Below are positions 26,486-36,521 of a stretch of DNA of 64,000 nt, piece by piece. Under the pieces are notes generated by a model, which was not told the origin of the DNA, searched no databases, and worked only from the letters and a program-made list of their open reading frames with translations. The DNA is from Nocardioides luteus (lineage in GTDB: Bacteria > Actinomycetota > Actinomycetes > Propionibacteriales > Nocardioidaceae). The stretch spans positions 29,202 through 93,201 of the forward strand of contig NZ_JZDQ02000026.1 of NCBI RefSeq assembly GCF_000960475.2, in the 5' to 3' direction. The position numbers and the translations under genes were made by a program. Within the stretch, counting starts at the first letter, position 1, and each line of letters opens with the position of its first letter.

Positions 26486-28936
26486 ATGACCAGCATGTCC
26501 TCGCCGTCGCTGCGCCCGCAGACCGTGCTCAAGCATCTCGCCGTCATGTGCGGAGTGGCAGCCGTCCTCGGGGTCGTCGCCGCAGGTCTGGCCATCCCGT
26601 TCGCCGGTGTGGCCGGGATCGCGGCCAAGGAGACCGCCGAGCAGATGGACTCGCTGCCGCAGGAGTTCGAGGTCGACGACATGTCGCAGACGACCAAGAT
26701 CGTCGACCGCAAGGGCAACCTGATCACGACGCTCTACGACCAGAACCGCGTCTACCGCGCGCTCGACCAGATCTCGCCCAACATGTCGAAGGCACTGCTG
26801 GCGATCGAGGACTACCGCTTCTACCAGCACGGCGCGATGGACCTCAAGGGCACGCTGCGCGCGCTGATCACCAACCAGGCCAGCGACTCGGTGCAGGGTG
26901 GTTCCTCGATCACCCAGCAGCTGGTGAAGACGACGCTGGTCTACTCCGCGAAGACCGAGGCCGAGCGCAAGGCGGCGATCGAGAAGTCGACGGCCCGCAA
27001 GATCCGCGAGCTCCGCTACGCGATCGCGCTGGAGGAGAAGCACTCCAAGGACTGGATCCTGGAGCGCTACCTCAACGCCGCCTACTTCGGTGACGGCGCC
27101 TACGGCGTCCAGGCCGCCGCCAAGCACTACTTCAACGTCAACGCCTCCGAGCTCAACTGGCAGCAGTCGGCGATGCTCGCCGGGATGGTGAAGAACCCCA
27201 CCGGCTACGACCCGACCAACTACCCCGACGCCACCATCGCCCGCCGCAACGTCGTCATCGACCGGATGGCCGCGCTCAAGGTCGTCTCCCGCCCCGAGGC
27301 GGAGAAGCTGAAGGACACCAGCCTCGGCCTGAACGTCCAGAAGCAGCGCAACGGCTGCCTCGGCTCGTCCGCGGAGTTCTTCTGCGACTACGTGCTCAAG
27401 TGGCTGCTCAAGGACCCGGCCTTCGGCGAGACCGAGACCGACCGGCTCGCGCTGATCAAGTCCGGCGGTCTGACCATCAAGACCACGCTCGACCAGCGTT
27501 TCCAGGACGCGGCCCAGCAGTCCGTCGAGGACCACGTCTACGCCACCGACCAGGCGATCGGCGCGCTGGCCATGGTCGAGCCCGGCACCGGCAGGGTCCG
27601 GGCGCTGGCCCAGTCCCGTCCGATGGGTGACAACAAGAAGAAGGGCCAGTCCTACCTCAACTACCTGGTCCCGAAGGAGAAGTCGGGCGACTCCAACGGC
27701 TTCCAGGCCGGCTCGACCTTCAAGGCGTTCACCCTGGCCGCCGCCATCGAGCAGGGCTTCCCGCTCAAGCAGAAGGTCAACTCCCCCGAGGAGCTGACGC
27801 TCAACGAGTCGACCTTCGCCGGCTGCCCCGGCGACGGCAACCGGGTCGGCAGCCACACGTTCCACAACTCGACCACCTCGGGCATGAAGGACGCCTACAC
27901 CGGCACCCGGGAGTCGGTGAACACCTTCTACGCCCAGCTCTTCCAGCTCACCGGCATGTGCACGCCCTACAAGCTGGCGCAGAAGATGGGCGTGAAGCTC
28001 ACGGCCCCGTTCGGCGTCAGCTTCAAGGACGGCCACGTCTGCAAGCCCAGCGAGACCGGCTGCGGCGGCGCCGAGCGGGTACCCACCTTCACCCTCGGCG
28101 TCGTCGACGTCAGCCCGCTCGAGATGGCCGAGGCGTACGCCACGTTCGGTGCTCGCGGGACCCACTGCGACTCGGTGCCGGTCAACGAGATCCTCGACGC
28201 CAACGACAAGCTGATCAAGAAGTACGAGCCGACCTGCAAGCAGGTGATGGCCAAGGGCACCGCCGACGCCGTCAACGACATCCTCCGTGGCGTGATGGAG
28301 CCCGGCGGCTTCGGGCAGAACCTGGCCCTCTCGGTCCCGAGCGCCGGCAAGACCGGTACGACGCAGGACAACAAGTCCGTGTGGCTGATGGGCTACACGC
28401 CCCGGCTCGCGACCGCGTCGATGATCGCCGGCGCCAACTCAGCGGGCACGCCCCTCAGCCTCAACGGCCAGGTCGTCGGTGGGAACTACGTCTACAAGGC
28501 GGCGGGCTCGACGACCGCCGGTCCGATGTGGGGCGGCGCGATGCAGGTGATCGACAAGTACCTCAAGTGGGTGGACTTCCACGAGCCCGACCCGAGCGTG
28601 ATCGCCGGCCACACCGTCGACGTCCCCTGGGTCGGTGGCATGACCGTCGAGAAGGCGACCAAGGTGCTGCGGAAGGCCGGTTTCCAAGTCCAGGTCGGCC
28701 CGGAGGCCTACTCGGAGTACGACAAGGGTCTGGTCGCCTTCACCACCCCGTCCGGCGATGCCGCCGAAGGATCGCCGATCACGATCTACACCTCGCTCGG
28801 CCCGGAGCCGAAGCCAGAGCCGAAGAAGAAGAAAAAGCAGCCCGAGGAACCGAAGCCGCCCGCCGACGACGGAAAGCAGAAGCCGAGGGCCGCTCCGGAG
28901 GAGCCCGACTTTGGTTGGGAGTGGCCGACCGGCTGA
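26486..28936 (+). CDS. ponA2: class A penicillin-binding protein with PASTA domain (PonA2-like)
   Basis: An 816-residue bifunctional peptidoglycan synthase. One N-terminal membrane helix (about 18-45); glycosyltransferase domain with catalytic E108 in IEDYRFYQHG and GGSSITQQLVK; transpeptidase domain with S410 in GSTFK, SVN in TRESVNTFY and K622 in KTGTT; one C-terminal PASTA domain beginning VDVPWVGGMTVEKATK; then a Pro/Lys-rich tail. It polymerises and cross-links cell wall. Start is ATG 26486 or 26495 (MTSMSS), both with weak ribosome-binding sites. Position matches Rv3682 (ponA2). Confidence 0.94.
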   Translation: MTSMSSPSLRPQTVLKHLAVMCGVAAVLGVVAAGLAIPFAGVAGIAAKETAEQMDSLPQEFEVDDMSQTTKIVDRKGNLITTLYDQNRVYRALDQISPNMSKALLAIEDYRFYQHGAMDLKGTLRALITNQASDSVQGGSSITQQLVKTTLVYSAKTEAERKAAIEKSTARKIRELRYAIALEEKHSKDWILERYLNAAYFGDGAYGVQAAAKHYFNVNASELNWQQSAMLAGMVKNPTGYDPTNYPDATIARRNVVIDRMAALKVVSRPEAEKLKDTSLGLNVQKQRNGCLGSSAEFFCDYVLKWLLKDPAFGETETDRLALIKSGGLTIKTTLDQRFQDAAQQSVEDHVYATDQAIGALAMVEPGTGRVRALAQSRPMGDNKKKGQSYLNYLVPKEKSGDSNGFQAGSTFKAFTLAAAIEQGFPLKQKVNSPEELTLNESTFAGCPGDGNRVGSHTFHNSTTSGMKDAYTGTRESVNTFYAQLFQLTGMCTPYKLAQKMGVKLTAPFGVSFKDGHVCKPSETGCGGAERVPTFTLGVVDVSPLEMAEAYATFGARGTHCDSVPVNEILDANDKLIKKYEPTCKQVMAKGTADAVNDILRGVMEPGGFGQNLALSVPSAGKTGTTQDNKSVWLMGYTPRLATASMIAGANSAGTPLSLNGQVVGGNYVYKAAGSTTAGPMWGGAMQVIDKYLKWVDFHEPDPSVIAGHTVDVPWVGGMTVEKATKVLRKAGFQVQVGPEAYSEYDKGLVAFTTPSGDAAEGSPITIYTSLGPEPKPEPKKKKKQPEEPKPPADDGKQKPRAAPEEPDFGWEWPTG

Positions 28937-28952
28937 CGGCCGGCGCTCCCGA

Positions 28953-28991
28953 CGACTGTGGCCCCCACCGATCCGGTGGGGGCCACAGTCG
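28953..28991. terminator. bidirectional terminator between PBP and yqeY
   Basis: Perfect 18-bp inverted repeat CGACTGTGGCCCCCACCG (28953-28970) with complement at 28974-28991 and a 3-nt loop, between convergent genes. Confidence 0.87.
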
Positions 28992-29005
28992 TTCCCGGGT
29001 GCCGT

Positions 29006-29464
29006 TCAGGCGAGCTGCTTACGCACCTCCGCGGCCACGGCACCGCCGTCGGCCTTGCCCTTGGTCTGCGGGGTCAGGATGCCCATCACCTTGCCCATGC
29101 CCTTCATCCCGAGCTCGGCGGCACCGGTCTGGGCGATGGCCTTGCTGACCAGGTCGGAGATCTCCTCGACGCTCAGCTGAGCCGGCAGGTATTCGGTGAT
29201 CACCGCGGCCTCGGCGGTCTCCTTCTCGGCCGACTCCGTGCGGCCACCCTCGGCGAAGGCAGTGGCCGCCTCGCGGCGCTTCTTGGCCTCACGGGTGAGG
29301 ATCGTGATGATCTCGTCGTCGGTGAGCTCCTTGGCCTCCTTGCCGGCGACCTCGGCCTCGGTGATCGAGGCCATGACCATGCGCAGCGTCCCCGCGCGGT
29401 CCTTGTCCCGGGCCTTCATCGCGGCGGTCAGGTCGGTCCTCAGCCGGTCCTTCAGAGTGCTCAT
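29006..29464 (-). CDS. YqeY/GatB-tail-like protein
   Basis: A 152-residue all-helical protein of the GatB/YqeY family, matching the C-terminal tail of the GatB amidotransferase subunit. Seen: LKDRLRTDLTAAMKARDKDRAGTLRMV, YLPAQLSVEEISDLV and GMKGMGKVMGILTPQTKGKADG, the last being the signature. It may bind tRNA or assist aminoacylation-related processes; no defined enzymatic role. ATG at 29464. Divergent from the metallophosphoesterase gene by only 25 bp, so their promoters overlap. Confidence 0.92.
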   Translation of the reverse strand: MSTLKDRLRTDLTAAMKARDKDRAGTLRMVMASITEAEVAGKEAKELTDDEIITILTREAKKRREAATAFAEGGRTESAEKETAEAAVITEYLPAQLSVEEISDLVSKAIAQTGAAELGMKGMGKVMGILTPQTKGKADGGAVAAEVRKQLA

Positions 29465-29489
29465 GGGACCATTGTGGCAGGGTTGAGCC

Positions 29490-30410
29490 ATGCGGCTCGC
29501 CTCAGCAATCGGCGCAACTCTCGGGACCGGGCTCGCCACCGGCGCGGCCATGACGGCGTACGCCCTGTGGGAGGCCCGTCAATACACTTTGCGCCACGTC
29601 GGACTTCCGGTGCTCCCCGAGGGCGCGGAGCCGCTCCGCGTGCTGCATCTCTCTGACATGCACGTGGTCCCCTCGCAGCACAAGAAGCTCGACTGGATCG
29701 CCTCGCTTGCCGCACTGAAGCCGGACCTGGTCGTCGACACCGGCGACAACCTCGCCCATCAGCGGGCGGTCCCGGCGATCGTCAATGCCCTCGGCACGCT
29801 GCTCGACGTGCCCGGGGTCTTCGTCCACGGCTCCAACGACTACTACGAGCCGCGCCTGCGCAACCCGTTCGGCTACCTGCTGCCCGACAACGGCAAGCGG
29901 CAGACGAACGTCCCGGAGCTCCCCTGGCGCGACCTGTCGGCCTCCTTCACCAAATCGGGCTGGCTCGATCTCACCAACACGCGGTCGTCGTTGACCGTCA
30001 AGGGCATCGAGTTCGCCTTCGCCGGCGTCGACGACCCCCACCTGAACCTCGACGACCTGCCTGCGGTCGCCGGCCCCGCCGACGAAGCCGCGGACGTACG
30101 TCTCGGGGTGGCGCACGCTCCCTATCTCAGGGTGCTGGACCAGTTCACGGCCGACGGCTACGACGCGATCCTGGCCGGCCACACCCACGGGGGTCAGGTC
30201 TGTCTGCCCGGCGGGCGCGCCCTGGCCACCAACTGCGATCTCGACCCCGAGCGGGCGCGCGGGCTGCACACCCACACGTACGCCGGGAGGCAGGCCTGGC
30301 TGCACGTCTCGGCCGGTCTCGGCACCTCGCCCTACACCCGGATCCGCATCGCCTGCCGTCCGGAGGCCACCCTGCTGACCCTCACTCCGCGGGGTGCGTC
30401 TCGTCGGTAG
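29490..30410 (+). CDS. calcineurin-like metallophosphoesterase, membrane-anchored
   Basis: A 306-residue phosphoesterase with an N-terminal hydrophobic anchor (residues 3-22). Metal-binding motifs appear in order: LHLSDMHVVPS, VVDTGDNLAH, GSNDYYEP (GNHD variant), VAHAP and AGHTHGGQVCLPG. Members of this YkuE-like group act outside the membrane, possibly on lipids; substrate unknown. Equivalent of Rv3683 in order. Tight spacing with divergent yqeY. Confidence 0.9.
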   Translation: MRLASAIGATLGTGLATGAAMTAYALWEARQYTLRHVGLPVLPEGAEPLRVLHLSDMHVVPSQHKKLDWIASLAALKPDLVVDTGDNLAHQRAVPAIVNALGTLLDVPGVFVHGSNDYYEPRLRNPFGYLLPDNGKRQTNVPELPWRDLSASFTKSGWLDLTNTRSSLTVKGIEFAFAGVDDPHLNLDDLPAVAGPADEAADVRLGVAHAPYLRVLDQFTADGYDAILAGHTHGGQVCLPGGRALATNCDLDPERARGLHTHTYAGRQAWLHVSAGLGTSPYTRIRIACRPEATLLTLTPRGASRR

Positions 30411-30482
30411 GGCTCGATTACGAGTCAGGGCAGTCTCTGGGCTATGCTCATTCCTCGTTGGACCGTTGATCGGTGCAGCATT

Positions 30483-30556
30483 CGGGTTGTAGCGCAGCTT
30501 GGTAGCGCACCTCGTTCGGGACGAGGGGGCCGCAGGTTCAAATCCTGTCAACCCGA
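30483..30556 (+). tRNA. tRNA-Pro (anticodon CGG)
   Basis: Acceptor stem CGGGTTG/CAACCCG closes the 74-nt cloverleaf; D-arm with AGCGCAGCTTGGTAGCGC; anticodon stem CCTCG/CGAGG with loop TTCGGGA and anticodon CGG; T-arm with GGTTCAAATCC. CCA is not encoded. Confidence 0.95.
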
Positions 30557-30562
30557 CATCAG

Positions 30563-30598
30563 TTCAGGCTCGGAGATCGCAAGGTCTCCGGGCCTGAA
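30563..30598 (+). terminator. hairpin terminator after tRNA-Pro
   Basis: TTCAGGCTCGGAGA (30563-30576) pairs with TCTCCGGGCCTGAA (30585-30598), one wobble, then TCCGTTTT. Six bases after the tRNA. Confidence 0.8.
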
Positions 30599-30628
30599 TC
30601 CGTTTTCCGGCGCAGTAGGGTCGACGCC

Positions 30629-31087
30629 ATGAGCTTCGATACTCGCAACGGCACCCGTGGCGCCCGGCAGCCCACCGCCAACCCGCTCCTGAAGCTGGGC
30701 AACAGGCTGATGATGCGCCGGGCCCGCAAGAGCGACTCCACGACGGCCGGGATGCGCCTGCTCGTGCTCACGACCATCGGCAAGAAGACCGGCGAGCCCC
30801 GTTCGTCGCCACTGGCCTGGTTCCCGGGGGACGACGGCACCTGGCTGGTGGTCGCCTCCGCCGGCGGCGCGGCGAAGAACCCTGCCTGGTACTACAACCT
30901 CGCAGCCCACCCCGACCGCGTCACGATCGAGCTGGGCGGCGAGACCATCCCGGTGGTCGCCGAGCAGCTCCACGGAGAGGCGCGGGCGCGGGCCTGGGCC
31001 ACGATCGTCTCCTCCGCTGCCAACTTCGGGAGCTACGAGAAGAAGACCGACCGCGAGATCCCGGTCATCCAACTGACCCGCGCCTGA
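30629..31087 (+). CDS. nitroreductase family deazaflavin-dependent oxidoreductase
   Basis: A 152-residue Ddn-like protein, paralogous to the one at 1922-2395. Core motifs: RLLVLTTIGKKTGEPRSSPL, WLVVASAGGAAKNPAWYYNLAAHPDRV, which is the F420-binding signature, and IPVIQL at the end. Likely uses F420H2. A basic N-terminus with MMRRARK may be peripheral to the membrane. Substrate unknown. Confidence 0.87.
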   Translation: MSFDTRNGTRGARQPTANPLLKLGNRLMMRRARKSDSTTAGMRLLVLTTIGKKTGEPRSSPLAWFPGDDGTWLVVASAGGAAKNPAWYYNLAAHPDRVTIELGGETIPVVAEQLHGEARARAWATIVSSAANFGSYEKKTDREIPVIQLTRA

Positions 31088-31124
31088 GTTCAAATGTGAC
31101 GCGCGGCATGCGAAACTGCCCCTC

Positions 31125-31844
31125 ATGAGCAACGACCCCACCGACAAGCTCGCCGCGCCGTCGTTCGGCTTCAAGAAGAAGCGTGGGGGCACGAAGCCGG
31201 CGAACACCAAGCCCGAGAAGGCCTCCACCGAGAAGACCTCCGCGGAGAAGACCCAGGTGCTGGAGAAGACGGCGCCGCCCGTCATCGCTCCCGAGCCGCC
31301 CGCGGAGCCGGCGGAGAAGCCGGCGAAGAAAGCGGCCCCGAAGGCAGCCGAGAAGCCTGCAGCGAAGCAGAAGGCGGAGAAGCCGCCCAAGCCCGCCAAG
31401 GCACCCAAGCCTGCCCGAGAGCCGAAGGCACCCAAGCAGCCCAAGGACCCGAGCCAGCGGCGGATCAACCTCGGCACCCCGTCGGGCCTGTCCGCCGCGG
31501 TCATGATCGGCGCCATCGTGGGAGCCTTCATGTCCCTCGCCGTCTGGTTCAGCGGCACCGTGAGCCAGTGGACGCGCGGCACCTCGTCGCTCGGCGACAT
31601 GGGCGCGATCGTCCTCATCGCCGTGTTCGTCCTCGCGGTCCTGGTCGGCGGCTACCTCCTCCGCCTGGCCGGCGCCCGCTCGCCGTTCACGATCAGCTTC
31701 CTCGGTTCAGCCCTGGTCGCCGTACTCTCGATGCTCTTCCTCACCGACGTCTTCGCCCACGCCTGGGGCGTGATCATCGCCGTGTTCCTCACCGCGGCCG
31801 CGTACGCGCTCGCCTACTGGGTGACGACCAACTACATCGACTGA
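31125..31844 (+). CDS. hypothetical membrane protein with Lys/Pro/Ala-rich N-terminus
   Basis: Not recognised. The 239-residue protein has a low-complexity cytosolic N-terminus (residues 20-110) of repeated Lys-Pro-Ala and Glu-Lys units. Four membrane helices then follow (about 124-146, 155-180, 184-208 and 210-235). The N-terminal charge pattern could bind nucleic acid or wall polymers. It converges on asd with a 21-bp-unit palindromic element between them. Confidence 0.7.
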   Translation: MSNDPTDKLAAPSFGFKKKRGGTKPANTKPEKASTEKTSAEKTQVLEKTAPPVIAPEPPAEPAEKPAKKAAPKAAEKPAAKQKAEKPPKPAKAPKPAREPKAPKQPKDPSQRRINLGTPSGLSAAVMIGAIVGAFMSLAVWFSGTVSQWTRGTSSLGDMGAIVLIAVFVLAVLVGGYLLRLAGARSPFTISFLGSALVAVLSMLFLTDVFAHAWGVIIAVFLTAAAYALAYWVTTNYID

Positions 31845-31856
31845 TCAACCCCGGCC

Positions 31857-31943
31857 GAGGCGTCACGTACGTCGGCCGAGACGTCAACGCCGTCGGCCGA
31901 GGCGGCACCGTGGTGCCACCTCGGCCGACGCGCGTGACGTCTC
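31857..31943. repeat. second palindromic copy of the 21-bp-unit element
   Basis: Two direct 21-bp units (31857-31877, 31878-31898), a 24-bp central dyad GAGGCGGCACC/GGTGCCACCTC with one mismatch (31899-31922), and one inverted unit (31923-31943). Same unit length and same 24-bp centre as at 15475-15624. It too ends at the stop codon of a minus-strand gene (asd). Confidence 0.85.
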
Positions 31944-31944
31944 G

Positions 31945-32984
31945 TCAGAGGGCGGCGGCTACCAGCTCGGCGAGCTGGACCGTGTTGAGCGCAGCACCCT
32001 TGCGGAGGTTGTCGTTCGAGATGAACAGCGCGAGGCCGCGGTTGTCCGGGACGCCCTCGTCCTGACGGATCCGGCCGACGTAGGACGGGTCCTTGCCGGC
32101 GGCGTAGAGAGGCGTGGGTACGTCGCGGAGCTCGACGCCCGGGGCGTTCGCCAGGATCTCGGTGGCGCGCTCGGGGGTCAGCGGCGAGGAGAACTCGGCG
32201 TTGACCGCGAGCGAGTGGCCGGTGACGACCGGGACACGGACGCAGATGCCGGAGACCCGCAGGTCGGGCAGGTCGAGGATCTTGCGGGACTCGTTGCGGA
32301 GCTTCTGCTCCTCGTCGGTCTCGTTGAGACCGTCCTCGACCAGCGACCCGGCGTAGGGAAGGACGTTGTAGGCGATGGTCTCGACGTACTTGTCCGGCTC
32401 GGGGAAGGCGATCGCGGACCCGTCGTAGGCGAGCTCACGGGCCTTGTCGCCGGCAGCCGCGACGCCGTTGACGAGCTCCTCGACACCAGCGACACCAGAG
32501 CCCGAGACGGCCTGGTAGGTCGACACGACGAGGCGCTCGAGACCGGCTTCGTCGTGGAGCGCCTTGAGGACCGGCATCGCGGCCATCGTGGTGCAGTTGG
32601 GGTTGGCGATGATGCCCTGGCGGGCCTCGATGACCCCGGCCATCGCCGACGGGTTGACCTCGGAGACGACCAGCGGGATCGCCGGGTCCTTGCGCCAGGC
32701 CGAGGAGTTGTCGATGACGATCACGCCGGCCTCGGCGAACTTCGGCGCCAGCGCCTTCGAAGTGGCGCCGCCGGCCGAGAAGATCGCGATGTCGAGGCCC
32801 GACGGGTCGGCGGTGGCGGCGTCCTCGACGACGATCGAACGCTCACCGAACTCGATGGTCTTGCCCGCCGAGCGCGCGGAGGCGAAGAAACGTACCTCGC
32901 CCAGCGGGAAGCCGCGCTCGAGCAGGATCTGGCGTACGGCGACGCCCACCTGCCCGGTGGCTCCCACGATTCCCAAGTTGATGC

Positions 32985-32988
<4 letters not shown>
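31945..32988 (-). CDS. asd: aspartate-semialdehyde dehydrogenase
   Basis: A 347-residue enzyme that reduces aspartyl phosphate to aspartate semialdehyde with NADPH, in the lysine/threonine/methionine and diaminopimelate pathway. Motifs: NADP-binding GIVGATGQVG, catalytic C132 in ANPNCTTM, and VVTGHSLAVN with the base histidine. Start ATG overlaps the aspartokinase stop by 4 bp, so ask-asd form an operon as in other actinobacteria. The stop adjoins the palindromic repeat element. Confidence 0.96.
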
Positions 32989-34823
<1,835 letters not shown>

Positions 34824-34834
34824 GGCGGGAAAGT

Positions 34835-35422
34835 CTACGTTGCCGATACGGGCGTCTTCTCCAGCATCTCATCAGCGGCCGCCAGGTCCTCGTCCTCACC
34901 GGTGAACGGCTCGGAGTCGAGGCGGTCGTGAGCGACCACGGTGAGCAGCGCGTTGAGCACCGCACCGGCCAGGTTGCCCCAGTTGTTGACGTAGCTGAAC
35001 TGCCACCACCACAGCGCCTCGTCGACGTCGCCGAGGCGGTAGTGACGCAGGCCGTACTCCAGGTCCGTCACCAGGCTGGCGACGTCGTCGGAGATCTGGC
35101 TGTCGACCACGTCCGGGCTGTAAGGATCGAAGACGAAGCTGTAGGTGTCGATGTCGCCGAACATCTCGGCCAGCCCCATCCGGAGCTCGTCGACGTCGGC
35201 CTCCATGCCCACGTCGGGCTGGAACTCCTCACGAGGCTCGAAGTCCTGCTGGGCGCCCAGTCGCGCACCCGCCAGCAGGATCTGGCTCACTTCCAGCAGC
35301 AGCATCGGGACAGCGCTGCCGCCGTCGCCGTCGGCAGCGATCGCGCGCACCGAGAGCAGGAAGCTCTCCACCGAGTCGGCGACGCTGGTGGCGAAGTCCT
35401 TGCCGGTCAAGTCGTTCGTCAT
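34835..35422 (-). CDS. DUF5063 domain protein
   Basis: A 195-residue acidic cytosolic protein with the DUF5063 look: FATSVADSVESFLLSVRAI, DIDTYSFVFDPY, VSLVTDLEYGLRHYRLGDVDEALWWWQFSYVNNWGN. Found between recR and ask in many actinobacteria. Function unknown. ATG start; 12 bp before the ask start. Confidence 0.85.
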   Translation of the reverse strand: MTNDLTGKDFATSVADSVESFLLSVRAIAADGDGGSAVPMLLLEVSQILLAGARLGAQQDFEPREEFQPDVGMEADVDELRMGLAEMFGDIDTYSFVFDPYSPDVVDSQISDDVASLVTDLEYGLRHYRLGDVDEALWWWQFSYVNNWGNLAGAVLNALLTVVAHDRLDSEPFTGEDEDLAAADEMLEKTPVSAT

Positions 35423-35508
35423 GACGGCCCCCTTCCCGAGGTCCCTTGAATCGTCAGGCTACCGCCGAAGCTCCTACCTGACGAGGGTGAAAGGTCTGGT
35501 CTCAGGGA

Positions 35509-36105
35509 CTATTCAGCCGCGCGTCGCCCGGCGAACGCACGACCGAGGGTGACCTCGTCGGCGTACTCCAGGTCGCCGCCGACCGGAAGACCGCTGGCCA
35601 GACGGGTGACCTTCAGCCCGAGCGGGCTGAGCTGACGGGTCAGGTAGGTCGCCGTCGCCTCGCCCTCGAGGTTGGGGTCCGTGGCGAGGATCACCTCGGT
35701 GATCCCCGGGTCGTTGAGCCGCTGGACGAGCTCGCGGATGCGCAGCTGGTCGGGACCGATCCCGTCGATCGGGCTGATCGCGCCGCCGAGCACGTGGTAG
35801 CGCCCGCGGAACTCACGGGTGCGCTCGATCGCGACGACATCCTTGTATTCCTCGACCACGCACAGCACCGACTGCTCGCGACGCGGGTCGCGACAGATCC
35901 GGCAGGTCTCCTCCTCGGAGACGTTGAAGCAGACCGAGCAGAACTTCACCTTCGCCTTGACCTCGTTGAGGATCGAGGCGAGCCGATGTACGTCGGCGGG
36001 GTCAGCCTGGAGCAGATGGAACGCGATCCGCTGGGCACTCTTCGGGCCTACGCCCGGCAGTCGTCCCAGCTCGTCGATGAGGTCTTGGACCACACCCTCG
36101 TACAA
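35509..36105 (-). CDS. recR: recombination protein RecR
   Basis: A 198-residue DNA-repair protein of the RecFOR pathway. HhH segment LPGVGPKSAQRIAFHLL, a C4 zinc finger (FCSVCFN...TCRICRD), and a Toprim domain with VVEEYKDVVAIE and ILATDPNLEGEATA. The family begins (M)YEGVVQDLI, so the start is the TTG at 36105 rather than the in-frame GTG at 36093 or the open frame to 36207, which runs into ybaB. Followed by DUF5063 and ask. Confidence 0.95.
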   Translation of the reverse strand: MYEGVVQDLIDELGRLPGVGPKSAQRIAFHLLQADPADVHRLASILNEVKAKVKFCSVCFNVSEEETCRICRDPRREQSVLCVVEEYKDVVAIERTREFRGRYHVLGGAISPIDGIGPDQLRIRELVQRLNDPGITEVILATDPNLEGEATATYLTRQLSPLGLKVTRLASGLPVGGDLEYADEVTLGRAFAGRRAAE

Positions 36106-36121
36106 CGCTGTTGCCTGTCTT

Positions 36122-36511
36122 CTAGAAGCCGAGCTTGAACGGCGGCTCGCCGCCGCCGGGGGCACCGGGCCCGCCGAGACCGCCCGCGAGCGGGCCCATC
36201 GCCTCACCGGCGAGCGCGTCGGCCTTGCCCTTGGCGTCGCGGTAGGCGGCGACGATCACGGCGCCGAGGTCCTCGAGGTCGTCGGGGCTGCTGCCGTCGA
36301 ACTCGCCCTGCTTGATCTCCACACCGACCAGCTCTCCGGTGCCGGTGAGCTTGACGGTCACCGCACCGCCGGCGACGGTGCCGTCCACGATCGTCTCGGC
36401 GAGCTTCTCCTGGGCGTCGACGATCTGGCTCTGCAGCGCCTGGGCCTGCTGCATGATCGCGTTGAGGTCGAAGCCGCCCTCGCCGCCGAGGCCTTCGAGT
36501 GGGTTCGTCAT
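36122..36511 (-). CDS. YbaB/EbfC family nucleoid-associated protein
   Basis: A 129-residue small dimeric DNA-binding protein. Core MQQAQALQSQIVDAQEKLAETIVDGTVAGGAVTVKLTG and VEIKQGEFD are typical; a Gly/Pro-rich C-terminal tail is usual for actinobacteria. It lies between dnaX and recR as in most bacteria and is thought to bind DNA non-specifically. Confidence 0.93.
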   Translation of the reverse strand: MTNPLEGLGGEGGFDLNAIMQQAQALQSQIVDAQEKLAETIVDGTVAGGAVTVKLTGTGELVGVEIKQGEFDGSSPDDLEDLGAVIVAAYRDAKGKADALAGEAMGPLAGGLGGPGAPGGGEPPFKLGF

Positions 36512-36521
36512 CTGTGCCGTC

